Source: Leptotrichia sp. OH3620_COT-345 (GTDB taxonomy: Bacteria > Fusobacteriota > Fusobacteriia > Fusobacteriales > Leptotrichiaceae). From it: DNA of 64,000 nt. Below are positions 17,601 to 26,576 of this stretch, in pieces (position 1 is the first letter of the stretch; every line of letters starts with the position of its first letter). The stretch lies in NCBI RefSeq assembly GCF_003932895.1, contig NZ_RQYW01000005.1, forward strand, positions 1 through 64,000. The letters run 5' to 3'. The translations under genes were made by a program, and so were the position numbers. Under the pieces are notes generated by a model. That model searched no databases. It saw only the letters and a program-made list of their open reading frames with translations, and had not been told where the DNA came from.

Positions 17601-18369
17601 ATGAATAATGTATTCAGAAATTATGACAAACTGAATGCAACTGATATAAAAATTTTGCAATACATAATTAAAAATACTGAGGAAATTCAAAAAACGACCG
17701 TTAAGGAGCTGTCATAGAAATTATATGTTTCAAAAATTACAATAATAAATCTTGCAAAAAAAATTAGGATACGAAGGTTATTCCGAATTAAGGTTCTCCT
17801 TAAAGAGAATTTCAGAAAAAATTATTGAAAGGGAAGAAAGAGAGTGTAAAACAGATGAGAACAATGACCCTTTTGAAGAAATTTCTCACGAAGTAAACAG
17901 GACATTGATGATACAAGACAGAGAGAAAATCAGAGAAGTTGTAAATAAAATATTGAAATCAAAAATTGTTTATGTAGTCTCAAGAGTTTCGTCAATACAT
18001 GCTGGAGAATATTTAACTTCAAGATTAAGAATTTGTAAAATAAAAACTATATTCATTTCTGATGTAAATTTATTGGATACGATAATTGAACATATGACTT
18101 CAGAAGAAGTAATAATTTTTCTGTCCCAATCAGGGGGGAGACGAAAATAATAGTCAAAACGGCTAAGAAAGCTAATCTGTTAAGTCTTGAAACAATAGCC
18201 GTTACTTCATTCGGAGAAAACGAACTTCATAAACATTGTGTAAACAACTTGTATTTTATGCCAATAAAATTAACACGAAAAATGACGACTTAGTTTGAGA
18301 ATAGGAATGAATATAGTAACTTAGCTTTTAATTGAATATATTAAAAAGGAAGTGTTTAAAAATGGATAG
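17601..18369 (+). pseudogene. Degraded MurR/RpiR family regulator
   Basis: The frames pieced together give a full RpiR regulator: helix-turn-helix (ATDIKILQYIIKNTEE, then VSKITIINLAKKLGYEGYSE) and SIS domain. Lesions I can see: TAG at 17715-17717; one extra A in the A8 run near 17756-17763; one extra G in the G6 run near 18133-18138; one extra A near 18156; a shift near 18290; and TAG at 18322-18324. The final stop at 18367-18369 overlaps the start of the next gene. It was presumably the regulator of the PTS-GH4 operon. Confidence 0.85.
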
Positions 18370-19685
18370 AAAATCTATGAAAGTGGTTATTGTAGGGGCA
18401 GGAAGTACAAGAACACCCGCACTGATAGGAAGTATCATAAAATTGAAAGATAGATTTCCGTTGAAAAAGCTTGGATTTTATGATATTGATATGAACAGGG
18501 TAGAGAAAATACGAGTTTATATGGAGCTAATGATGAAAACTTACTCTCCTGAAACAGAACTTTTATTTACAGTAAATAAAGCTGAAGCATATTAAAGATA
18601 TTGATTTTGTATTTTGTCAGATAAGGTCGGGAGGAAGCGAATATAGAAGCTACGATGAAAAGATACCTTTAAAATACGGAGTTATAGGTCAGGAAACTTG
18701 CGGACCGGGAGGATTTGCTTATGGAATGAGGTCCATAAACGATATGATAGAAATGGTAAAAGATGTGAGAAAACATTCTGAAAAGGCATGGATTCTGGAC
18801 TATACCAATCCCGCCGCAATAGTGGGTCTTGCTTTGCAAACTGTTTTTCCCGATGACACAAGAATGATGAGTATATGTGATCAACCTTATTCCATGCTGA
18901 AAACTTTTGCCAAAATTTTAGAAGTACCTCAGAAAGAGCTGAAGCCCAGATACTTCGGACTTAATCATTTTGGATGGTTTACAAATCTTTATTACAGGGA
19001 AAAGGACTTACTGCCTAAATTGAAGGAGGATATAAAAGTTCACAATTTTAAGCCTTATAATGCTGAATAGAGAGATAAATCATGGCTTGAGACTTATCTG
19101 AATGTAAATAAAATGATGAAGTATTTTGATGATTATATCCCGAATACATATTTACAATATTATTTTTTCGGAAATGAACTTGCAAAAAAAGAAAATCCTG
19201 AATATACAAGAGTAGACGAAGCTAAAAACGGACGTGAAAAGAAAGTTTATGAAATATGCAGAAAAGCTGAAGAACAGGGAACATTGGGAAATCTCCCGTT
19301 TTTAATAGGTGAAATTCATGGAAATATGATGGTAGAAATAGCTGAAAGCATTGCTTATGATTTAAATAACGAATTTGTACTTATGATGAAAAACGAAGGA
19401 ATAATAAAAAATCTTGACAGAAATATGCTTGTAGAAGTGGGAGCGAAGCTTGGAAAAGACGGAGCAGCTCCTTATGGCTATGATAAAATCGGAGATTTTT
19501 ACAAAGCTCTTATAGACAATCAGTATATGTATGAAAAACTTACAGTTGAGGCATGTTTTGAAAATAACTATAAAAAAGCTTTGCAGGCACTTACATTAAA
19601 CAGAACTGTCATAAATCCCGAAACAGCAGAGCTGATACTAAATGATTTAACGGAAGTCAATAAAAAATACTGGAATTTAAAATAG
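18362..19685 (+). pseudogene. Broken glycoside hydrolase family 4 (6-phospho-alpha-glucosidase type)
   Basis: A GH4 enzyme uses NAD and Mn2+ to hydrolyse phosphorylated disaccharides delivered by a PTS. The Rossmann start VVIVGAGSTRTPAL, the GQETCGPGGFAYGMRS block typical of 6-phospho-alpha-glucosidases, the metal-site cysteine in SICDQP and the histidine in LNHFGWF are all still present. The reading is broken by one extra base near 18590 and by TAG at 19068-19070, after which the same frame continues to the natural C-terminus. AAGGAAG precedes the ATG at 18362. It is the third broken gene in a row. Confidence 0.88.
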
Positions 19686-19730
19686 AAAAGTATTCTGTAG
19701 GAAATATTAATTTAAGGAGACGAACTTATA

Positions 19731-20942
19731 ATGTTTATATATTCTGAAAATATTTATACTCCTGAAGGAATAAGAAAAGGGTATATTAAGATAAAAGATA
19801 AAAAGATTACGAGTATTCAGGAAAAAATAAACATAAACGAAAATATCGGTGAAGAAATCCTTGATTATAAAGACTGTTATGTTATTCCCGGCTTTATAGA
19901 CAATCATATACACGGCTGGGGAACCGGTTCGTTCTGGAAAGACGGAACGGTAGAAGCAATCTATAATATGAAAAAGGATCTTGTAAAAGAAGGAACGACT
20001 TCCTTTTTAGGAACAACGGGAGCCAGTTCCATTCAAAAAATAAGTAACACACTGAGAGCGGCTAAGGAAGTTTTGGACAGGGAAAATTTGAAAATAATCG
20101 GAGCGGAACTCATAGGAGTTCATCTTAAAGGGCCTTTTATAGGAAAAGAGTACAAAGGAATGCAGAAAGAGGAATGTTGCATAGAGCCGGATATTAATAT
20201 TTTAAAGGAATTTTCAGATATTATAGGAGAAGAAAATATAAGACTTATTACCCTTGCACCTGAATTAAAAGGTGCTGAAGAAATGATAAGATATTGTAGG
20301 AGAAAAAATATTGCCTTGCAGGCAGGACATACTTCAGCTACTTTTGATGATATGAATAAAGCGGTAGAGGCGGGGATTAACGGTGTTACCCATACATATT
20401 CGGCAATGAGGGGATTTCATCATAGGGAGTTTGGAGTGGTCGGAGCAGCTATGTATTTTGATGAACTGTATACGGAATTTTCAAAGTAGACAGGATTGAC
20501 AGTAAAGCCCGAAGCTTTTGATATTATGTATAAATTAAAAGGTGCTGATAAAATGTTGCTTACGACAGATGCAGTAGGGCTTTCAAGAGGTGAAAAGGAA
20601 TTTTACCATTATATAAGAAAGGTCAAATTCATACCCGAAAGAGAAAATATAAGAATAATGTATGATGACGGCTGGGAAGAAGTAAGAAGCAGAACCGATT
20701 ATGAAAGTATAAAAGACTTGGAATTGGGATTTTTAGGTTCAGTAAAAAATATTTTGAAAAGAAAAAAGTATTCCCTTGAAGAAATAGTCAAAATGTCTTC
20801 CTACAATGCTTCAAAATATATAGGAATATATGACAGAAAAGGAAGTATAGAAATAGGAAAAGATGTAGACATTGTAGTTTTGGATGAAAATTATGATTTG
20901 GAATGTACTGTATGCAGAGGAAAAATAGAATTCAAAAAGTAA
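19731..20942 (+). pseudogene. nagA: N-acetylglucosamine-6-phosphate deacetylase with internal stop
   Basis: NagA removes the acetyl group from GlcNAc-6-P. The metal-binding HIHG motif follows PGFIDN near residue 60. The central AGHTSATF and GVTHTYSAM histidines are present, as is the catalytic aspartate in LLTTDAVGL. A TAG at 20487-20489 interrupts the frame between YTEFSK and TGLTVKPEAF. The sequence around it does not align well to the family's usual short linker, so a small insertion/deletion is as likely as a point change. Both halves are otherwise intact. Readthrough aside, the gene should be inactive. Confidence 0.85.
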
Positions 20943-20969
20943 ATGTTATTATTAAATTTTGTAAAAATA

Positions 20970-21020
20970 ACAAAGGTCATTGGAGAAATCCGTATGACCT
21001 TTTGTTGAATTTTTGTCTTT
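20970..21020 (+). terminator. Terminator after nagA
   Basis: AAAGGTCAT (20972-20980) pairs with ATGACCTTT (20994-21002), followed by an interrupted T-rich tail. It is the end of the decayed operon. Confidence 0.6.
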
Positions 21021-21076
21021 TATTTTTATGACTTATAAAAAGTGTATCATAAGTTACATTTTTCAATTGAAAAATA

Positions 21077-21085
21077 TGGTATAAT
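21077..21085 (+). promoter_or_regulatory. Extended -10 promoter of the DUF438 gene
   Basis: TGG directly followed by TATAAT (21080-21085) gives an extended -10 element. No good -35 box is visible at the usual distance. Confidence 0.5.
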
Positions 21086-21175
21086 TAGATTAAAATAAAA
21101 CTTTTATAATCAAATAATTTTATTGTTAAATGATATTGTTGATTATAAAAAAATAATAAAGGCGGTGCATTTTAA

Positions 21176-23008
21176 ATGGCAAGGGATATGAAAGAACATT
21201 TGAATATTGATTTTGAAATGATCAAAAAAATGACTGAAATAAAAAAAAATTATATTGAAGGAAAAACTGATTATGAAACAACAAAAAGACTTATAAAACA
21301 GAATTTTACAAAAATTACTCCTGAAGAGTTTGCTTATTCTGAACAGAAGATAAAAGATCTTGGATTTGATGATAATACCGTGCATGATAAAATGAATGAT
21401 GTTCTAGGTTTATTTGAAGAAGTAATGGTAAGGGAAACTCCGGACTTACCTGAAGGTCATCCGATAAATACTTATCTTATGGAAAATTTTGTCATAAAAG
21501 AACTAATTGCTGAAATGAAAGATGAAGCCGATAATAAATTTATAAAAAATAAATGGCTTGAATTTTATGAAAAGCTTTACGAATTCAATAAACATCTTTC
21601 AAGAAAACAACACCAGCTATTTTCAATGCTTGAAAAAAAAGGATTTGATAGACCGTCAAGAATAATGTGGAGCTTTGATAATGCAGTAAGAGATAGCATA
21701 AGTGAAGCGAGAAGGCTTTTAAATGAAGACAGAGTGGAAGAGTTTATGGAGCAACAGAAACTTGTATGGGAACTCACACTTGATATAATGAATAAAGAAG
21801 AGGAAGTTCTTTACCCGACATCATTAAAGCTGATTACTGAAGATGAGTTTAAGGAAATGAGGATAGGTGACGATGAGATCGGATATTGTTTAATTGATAA
21901 GCCCAAAGGATTTTATCCTGAAAGTAAAGAAATCAAAATTGAAAATCTGAACATGGAAGAAAATAAATCCAAGTTTATGAATGATTTGGTAAATCTTCTT
22001 TCTAAATATAATGTGGGAGAAACCGATAATTCAAAAAATGCGAATGAAGTTTTTGATGTGAGACAGGGTAAATTGACATTGGAACAGATAAATTTGATTT
22101 TCCGTCATATGCCTGTGGATCTATCCTTTGTAGATGAAAATGAAATAGTAAAATTTTATACTGATACAAAACATAGAGTGTTTCCAAGAAGTGCAGGAGT
22201 TATAGGACGAGATGTAAAAAACTGCCATCCGAGGGAGAGTGTATCTACTGTACAGGAAATAATAGAAGCATTCAAAAATGGGGAACAGGATGAAACTGAT
22301 TTCTGGTTGGAAATAAACGGGAAATTCATATATATTACTTATGTAGCAGTAAGAAATGAAAAGGGAGAATTTAAAGGTGTTCTTGAAATGATGCAGGATG
22401 TTACAAAAATAAGAAGTCTGACAGGAAATCGAAAACTTCTTACGTGGGAAAATCCTGTAAAGAAAACAAAGGAAGAAGATAGCGGCATACAGTCTGTAAA
22501 AATAGAAAATATCAGTAAGTTTGGCTTTGATGAAAATTCTGTAATAGGTGACATAATAGACAGATATCCATATATAAAGGAATTCATGCCTACATTGGCA
22601 CCTGAATATACAAAACTTCTTGATCCTGTCCAGTATATGATAATGTCCAAAGTAGCAACTCTCGATATGATAGCTGAGCGTGGGGGCTTTAAAGTTTCCG
22701 AGCTGATAGGGAAAATAGAAGAAAGAATAAAAAGAGAAAACGATAAATCCGAAGAAAAGTCTGTTAATAAAGGAAAATATGGATTTACGGAAAAAACTGT
22801 AATAAGTGACATAATAGACAGATATCCATATATAAAAGAGTTTATGCCCACACTGTCTCCTGTTTATAAAAGACTTCTGAATCCTGTCCAGTATATGATA
22901 ATGTCCAAAGTAGCGACCCTTGATATGATAGCTGCACGCGGAGGTTTTGAAGTTTCTGAATTTATTGAAAAAATAGAAGGAAAAATAATCGAAGAAGAAA
23001 ATAAGTAA
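21176..23008 (+). CDS. DUF438/PAS multidomain protein with duplicated C-terminal module
   Basis: A 610-residue soluble protein. An N-terminal DUF438 domain covers about 1-80. A helical, hemerythrin-like region covers about 85-220 (EGHPINTYLMENFVIKEL; KHLSRKQHQLFSMLEKKGF; EEEVLYPTSL). A PAS domain covers about 300-415 (LTLEQINLIFRHMPVDLSFVD, in parts; GRDVKNCHPRES). The C-terminus has two DUF1858-like copies, about 445-525 and 531-607. Relatives are thought to bind O2, NO or heme, but no function is shown. Unlike the small DUF1858 protein at 51237, these copies contain no cysteine. It may pair functionally with that small protein (inference). It is the only intact gene between two decayed stretches. 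Confidence 0.85.
   Translation: MARDMKEHLNIDFEMIKKMTEIKKNYIEGKTDYETTKRLIKQNFTKITPEEFAYSEQKIKDLGFDDNTVHDKMNDVLGLFEEVMVRETPDLPEGHPINTYLMENFVIKELIAEMKDEADNKFIKNKWLEFYEKLYEFNKHLSRKQHQLFSMLEKKGFDRPSRIMWSFDNAVRDSISEARRLLNEDRVEEFMEQQKLVWELTLDIMNKEEEVLYPTSLKLITEDEFKEMRIGDDEIGYCLIDKPKGFYPESKEIKIENLNMEENKSKFMNDLVNLLSKYNVGETDNSKNANEVFDVRQGKLTLEQINLIFRHMPVDLSFVDENEIVKFYTDTKHRVFPRSAGVIGRDVKNCHPRESVSTVQEIIEAFKNGEQDETDFWLEINGKFIYITYVAVRNEKGEFKGVLEMMQDVTKIRSLTGNRKLLTWENPVKKTKEEDSGIQSVKIENISKFGFDENSVIGDIIDRYPYIKEFMPTLAPEYTKLLDPVQYMIMSKVATLDMIAERGGFKVSELIGKIEERIKRENDKSEEKSVNKGKYGFTEKTVISDIIDRYPYIKEFMPTLSPVYKRLLNPVQYMIMSKVATLDMIAARGGFEVSEFIEKIEGKIIEEENK
22513..22998 (+). repeat. Two tandem 258-bp coding repeats
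   Basis: The two C-terminal modules of the DUF438 protein repeat with an offset of 258 bases (86 codons). For example, GTGACATAATAGACAGATAT starts at 22548 and again at 22806. Several stretches, also around CCTGTCCAGTATATGATAAT, are identical at the DNA level, so the duplication is recent or kept similar by gene conversion. Confidence 0.9.
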
Positions 23009-23089
23009 ATATGTTATAATAAATAACTGAATCATATAAACGATATTCGGAAAAATATTATAAAACCTGAAAACAAGGGGAATTTACAT

Positions 23090-23664
23090 ATGAAAGTCTA
23101 TACTAAATATGGAGACGAGACAAAGGATTTACAAGACTGTATGGAGGATCGTGTCAGTTAGACACATGTACGTGTGGAAGCATACGGAACTATGGACGAA
23201 GTTTCTTCCATGCTAGGCTTGGTTATTGCCAAAATGCGGAATTATCTTGAATTAAAAGACATTAAGGAAGAATGTGAACATATACAGCAGCAGCTTTTTG
23301 ACTGTGGAAGCGATCCGGCCATTCCCTGTGAGTTAAGCCCTTATAAGCAGACCGAAGAAGATACCCGATGGTTGGAAGAATGTATGGATAAACATATTCC
23401 TTTATTACCTAAACTGGAATATTTTATTATATCCGGAGAAAGTAAAATTTCAGCCGAATTTCATATGCTGAGGACTGCCGTAAGAAGACTGGAGTGAGAA
23501 TGGTAGCGGTAATAGAAGCCGATGAGGCTGTGAATGAAACGGGACTGATATATATAAACAGACTTTCAGATTATTTCTTTGTAACTGCATGCTTAATAAA
23601 TCTCAGATTGGGAGTAAATGAAACCGTGTATAAACGAAGTGGGAAAGTATTTAAAAATAAATAA
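23090..23664 (+). pseudogene. Broken PduO-type cob(I)alamin adenosyltransferase
   Basis: The pieces add up to a PduO-type ATP:cob(I)alamin adenosyltransferase: MKVYTKYGDE at the start, RVEAYGTMDEVSSMLG, then FHMLRTAVRRLE, then INRLSDYFFVTACLINLR at the C-terminus. The signature segment after YGDE is scrambled, TAG at 23159-23161 falls in the conserved RVS-x-THVRVEA motif, and a frameshift follows RRLE at 23497, beyond which the correct frame resumes to a stop at 23662-23664. A terminator at 23734 remains. The cell presumably lost this B12 cofactor function or has another copy. Confidence 0.85.
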
Positions 23665-23733
23665 AAGTTTCTGCTTAAGTGTTTTTATAAGATTGTTTTG
23701 TATAAAATTTATAAAATTAACGAAAAATAGTTG

Positions 23734-23766
23734 AAAAATAGGGGATTGTTATTACCCCTATTTTTT
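23734..23766 (+). terminator. Intrinsic terminator after the adenosyltransferase pseudogene
   Basis: AAAAATAGGGG (23734-23744) pairs with CCCCTATTTTT (23755-23765), with a 10-base loop and a T-run. The stretch 23767-23996 beyond it is AT-rich and I see nothing else in it. Confidence 0.85.
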
Positions 23767-23996
23767 GTGGTGAAATCATAAACAGATACAAAAAAATTTT
23801 TAATCATCAGTTTACCGTTATATTAAAAAATTAATAACGAAAATAAAATTATTTTATAAGTTGGAGACAGTTTTTAAATTAGAATTTATATTTTTATCAG
23901 TTTTATAAAAAATAGATTGTATATTAGAGAATTTTTATTAGATTTAATAGATATTAAATCTAATATTTTAATGTAATATAAATTTTCATAATTTCC

Positions 23997-24037
23997 TTGA
24001 CAAAATTAATTCTATATAGTAATATTCTATATAGAAT
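23997..24037 (+). promoter_or_regulatory. Promoter with palindromic operator before the flavin oxidoreductase
   Basis: TTGACA (23997-24002), a 17-base spacer and TAATAT (24020-24025). A near-palindrome ATTCTATATAGTAA (24009-24022) and a perfect palindrome ATTCTATATAGAAT (24024-24037) flank or overlap the -10 box. This is a classic layout for repression by the MarR protein encoded one gene downstream. Binding is inferred. Confidence 0.7.
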
Positions 24038-24090
24038 TATATTGTAGAAAATTATAAAAATAAGTTTATCAAAATAGGAAGGAGTATCAA

Positions 24091-25212
24091 ATGAATAAAA
24101 ATTATGAAAAATTATTTGAAACTTATAAGTTCAAATCAGGAGCAACTCTTGAAAACAGAATTTTAATTGCTCCGATGACAACTACATCAGGATTTGAAAA
24201 CGGAATGACAACCATAGATGAACTGAATTATTACAGTAGACGCTCAGGAGGTGTGGGAGGATTTATAACCGCTTGTGCTTATGTTGAACGTATAGGAAAA
24301 TGTTTTCCCGGAGGAATTGCAGCTGATGATGATGCCTACATTTTAAGTCTTGAAAAAATAGCAAATACAATAAAATCAAAAGGAAGTAAAGCTATATTGC
24401 AAATTTTTCATGGAGGAAGAATGGTACGCCAAGATACAATCGGAAATAAACAACCTGTAAGTGCAAGCAATATACCGGCAGAATATTTGCCGGATGTTAT
24501 ACCGAGGGAAATGACAGAGATAGAAGTTGAAAATGCTGTTAAAGCCTTTGGAAAAGCCACAAAACGTGCTATTCAGGCAGGCTTTGACGGAATTGAAATT
24601 CATGGAGCAAATACTTATCTACTTCAGCAATTTTTTTCACCGCATTCAAACAGACGTCAGGATAAATGGGGCGGAACTTTGGAAAAGCGTATGGAATTTC
24701 CGTTAGCTGTGACGGACAAAGTTTTGAAGACTGTAAAAAAATATGCGGATAAGCCATTTATTACGGGATATCGTTTTTCTCCTGAAGAAAATGAAAATCC
24801 GGGAATTACCTTAAAGGATACATTTGAACTTATTGACAATCTTGCAAATACAGAATTGGATTATTTACATGTTTCTCTACAAAACTATCGTCAAGGTTCA
24901 ATACGCAATTCCGAAGACAGTAAACCGGTACTTTTGAGAATAAACAATATAGTTAAAAATCGTATTGCTGTAATAGGAGTAGGAGGGGTAAAAACTCCTG
25001 AAGATGCATTGGATATGCTTTCAATGGGGATTCCTCTTGTAGCTTTGGGCAGAGAAATAATTGTAGAACCTGAATGGGTACAGAAAATAAAAAACGGACA
25101 TGAAAGTGAACTGAAATATTTCCTTGATTTAAACAGAAAAGAAGAACTGTCTATTCCTGATCCTATGTGGAACTACATTCTCAGACGTCAGGGATGGATA
25201 CCTGTAAAATAA
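24091..25212 (+). CDS. NADH:flavin oxidoreductase, Old Yellow Enzyme family
   Basis: A 373-residue FMN-dependent TIM-barrel oxidoreductase of the OYE family. Family marks: NRILIAPMTT near the N-terminus, LQIFHGGRM, the IEIHGANTYLLQQFFSPHS block with the substrate-contacting His and Asn, NRRQDKWGG, and VIGVGGVKTPEDA then VALGREIIVEP for FMN phosphate binding. It lacks the C-terminal FAD/NAD domains of the larger 2,4-dienoyl-CoA reductases. Such enzymes reduce activated alkenes or electrophiles. The MarR gene behind it and the palindromes at its promoter suggest inducible control by a toxic or aromatic compound. Confidence 0.92.
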   Translation: MNKNYEKLFETYKFKSGATLENRILIAPMTTTSGFENGMTTIDELNYYSRRSGGVGGFITACAYVERIGKCFPGGIAADDDAYILSLEKIANTIKSKGSKAILQIFHGGRMVRQDTIGNKQPVSASNIPAEYLPDVIPREMTEIEVENAVKAFGKATKRAIQAGFDGIEIHGANTYLLQQFFSPHSNRRQDKWGGTLEKRMEFPLAVTDKVLKTVKKYADKPFITGYRFSPEENENPGITLKDTFELIDNLANTELDYLHVSLQNYRQGSIRNSEDSKPVLLRINNIVKNRIAVIGVGGVKTPEDALDMLSMGIPLVALGREIIVEPEWVQKIKNGHESELKYFLDLNRKEELSIPDPMWNYILRRQGWIPVK

Positions 25213-25260
25213 AGAGAAGATATTAAAATTACTAAAAATAGGAAAGGAGAGAATATCCGG

Positions 25261-25704
25261 ATGAAATATAACGGAGGTTTTCTAATAAGTAGAATTAAAC
25301 AAGTACACGGAAGACTACTTAATAATTTTCTTTCCTGTAAAAATGTAAGAGCATTTAATGCCGAACAGGGCAGAATTTTACATATTTTGTGGGCAAAAGA
25401 AAATATAAGTATAAAAGAATTGTCGGTACAAACAGGATTAGCAATTAATACTTTGACTGTTATGCTTGAAAGAATGGAACAAACAGGTCTCATTTATAAA
25501 AAGTCCGATGAAAGGGACAGGCGTAAAACTTTGATAAATCTGACAGAATACGCCTACTCTCTGAAAAAAGAGTATAGTTTAATTTCAGAGGAGATAACAG
25601 AGATATTTTATAAAGACTTTTCAGATAATGAAGTGGAACAGTTTGAAATATATCTTATGAGAATTTTGAAAAATCTTGAAAATGTAAATAATTGTAAAAA
25701 ATAA
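25261..25704 (+). CDS. MarR family transcriptional regulator
   Basis: A 147-residue winged-helix regulator with the MarR layout: N-terminal dimer helix, recognition helix (ISIKELSVQTGLAINTLTVML), wing with the conserved KSDERDRRKTLINLT pattern, and a C-terminal dimer helix. It follows the oxidoreductase by 48 bases with its own GGAAAGGAG ribosome binding site. It probably represses the promoter at 23997-24037. The opuC-type genes start only 23 bases later, so they may be in the same transcript. Confidence 0.92.
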   Translation: MKYNGGFLISRIKQVHGRLLNNFLSCKNVRAFNAEQGRILHILWAKENISIKELSVQTGLAINTLTVMLERMEQTGLIYKKSDERDRRKTLINLTEYAYSLKKEYSLISEEITEIFYKDFSDNEVEQFEIYLMRILKNLENVNNCKK

Positions 25705-25727
25705 ATTTAAGGAAAAGAGATATTGAA

Positions 25728-26576
25728 ATGATAGAATTTTTAAATATAGAAAAAGTTTATCCTAATGGTAATAAAGCTATAAAGAATATGAATCTTTCCA
25801 TAGAAGAAGGAAAATTTGTCGTTTTCATAGGGCCTAGCGGAAGCGGAAAAACGACAGCCCTTAAAATGATAAACAGACTGGAAGACTCAACATCAGGAGA
25901 AATAAAAATATTTGGGAAAAATATTATGGAATATAATATTCATGAGTTACGATGGGATATGGGGTATGTTCTTCAGCAGGTAGCACTGTTTCCTCATATG
26001 AATGTGGAAAAAAATATTTCAATAGTACCGGAATTGAAAGGCTGGTCTAAAGAAAGGATAAATAAAAAAATAGACGAGTTACTTAATATGGTAGGGCTTC
26101 AACCTGAAAAATATAGAAAAAGAATGCCTGAAGAGCTTTCAGGAGGAGAGGCACAGAGGATAGGAATTGCAAGAGCATTGGCAGCTAATCCTAAATTCAT
26201 ACTTATGGACGAACCTTTCAGTGCATTGGATCCTGTTACAAGGGTCGGATTACAGACTGATATAAAAAAGTTACAGGAAAAAATAAGTAAAACTGTAGTT
26301 TTTGTAACTCATGATATAGAGGAAGCACTTCTATTGGGGGATAAAATATGTATTATAAAAGATGGTGAAATAATCCAGTATGGTACTAAAGAAGATCTTC
26401 TGTATAGACCCGTAAATAATTTTGTGAGAGAATTTATAAGCTCAAGGACAAGTCACGACTCTAAAAAGGAAAGTGAATATGTTCGTGTTATTAAAGATGA
26501 CGGAGAAGAATTTGTTATAAAGAGAAAAAATATTTATCCTTACTATGAAAATAAGGAGGGGAGTTTCAATGAATAA
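25728..26576 (+). CDS. OpuC/ProV-type osmolyte ABC transporter, ATPase subunit
   Basis: ATP-binding subunit of a quaternary-amine (glycine betaine, carnitine or choline) importer, 282 residues. Walker A is GPSGSGKTT near residue 36, the signature motif LSGGEAQRIGIARAL near 140, Walker B ILMDEPFSALD near 160, and the switch histidine follows in VFVTHD. It lacks the tandem CBS domains that many OpuCA/ProV ATPases use to sense ionic strength, being about 100 residues shorter. It overlaps the permease gene by 8 bases from the chosen start. Confidence 0.9.
   Translation: MIEFLNIEKVYPNGNKAIKNMNLSIEEGKFVVFIGPSGSGKTTALKMINRLEDSTSGEIKIFGKNIMEYNIHELRWDMGYVLQQVALFPHMNVEKNISIVPELKGWSKERINKKIDELLNMVGLQPEKYRKRMPEELSGGEAQRIGIARALAANPKFILMDEPFSALDPVTRVGLQTDIKKLQEKISKTVVFVTHDIEEALLLGDKICIIKDGEIIQYGTKEDLLYRPVNNFVREFISSRTSHDSKKESEYVRVIKDDGEEFVIKRKNIYPYYENKEGSFNE

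Noticed and set aside
22121-23035. A 304-codon open frame on the minus strand
   Set aside because: It lies opposite the DUF438 gene and its repeats. Its product is rich in Phe, Tyr and Ser, as expected of a shadow of AT-rich coding DNA, and it has no ribosome binding site.
17715-23161. TAG read as an amino acid (recoding) rather than pseudogenes
   Set aside because: The same genes also contain frameshifts, TAG ends several apparently normal genes (for example csm5), and no suppressor tRNA is visible in the window.
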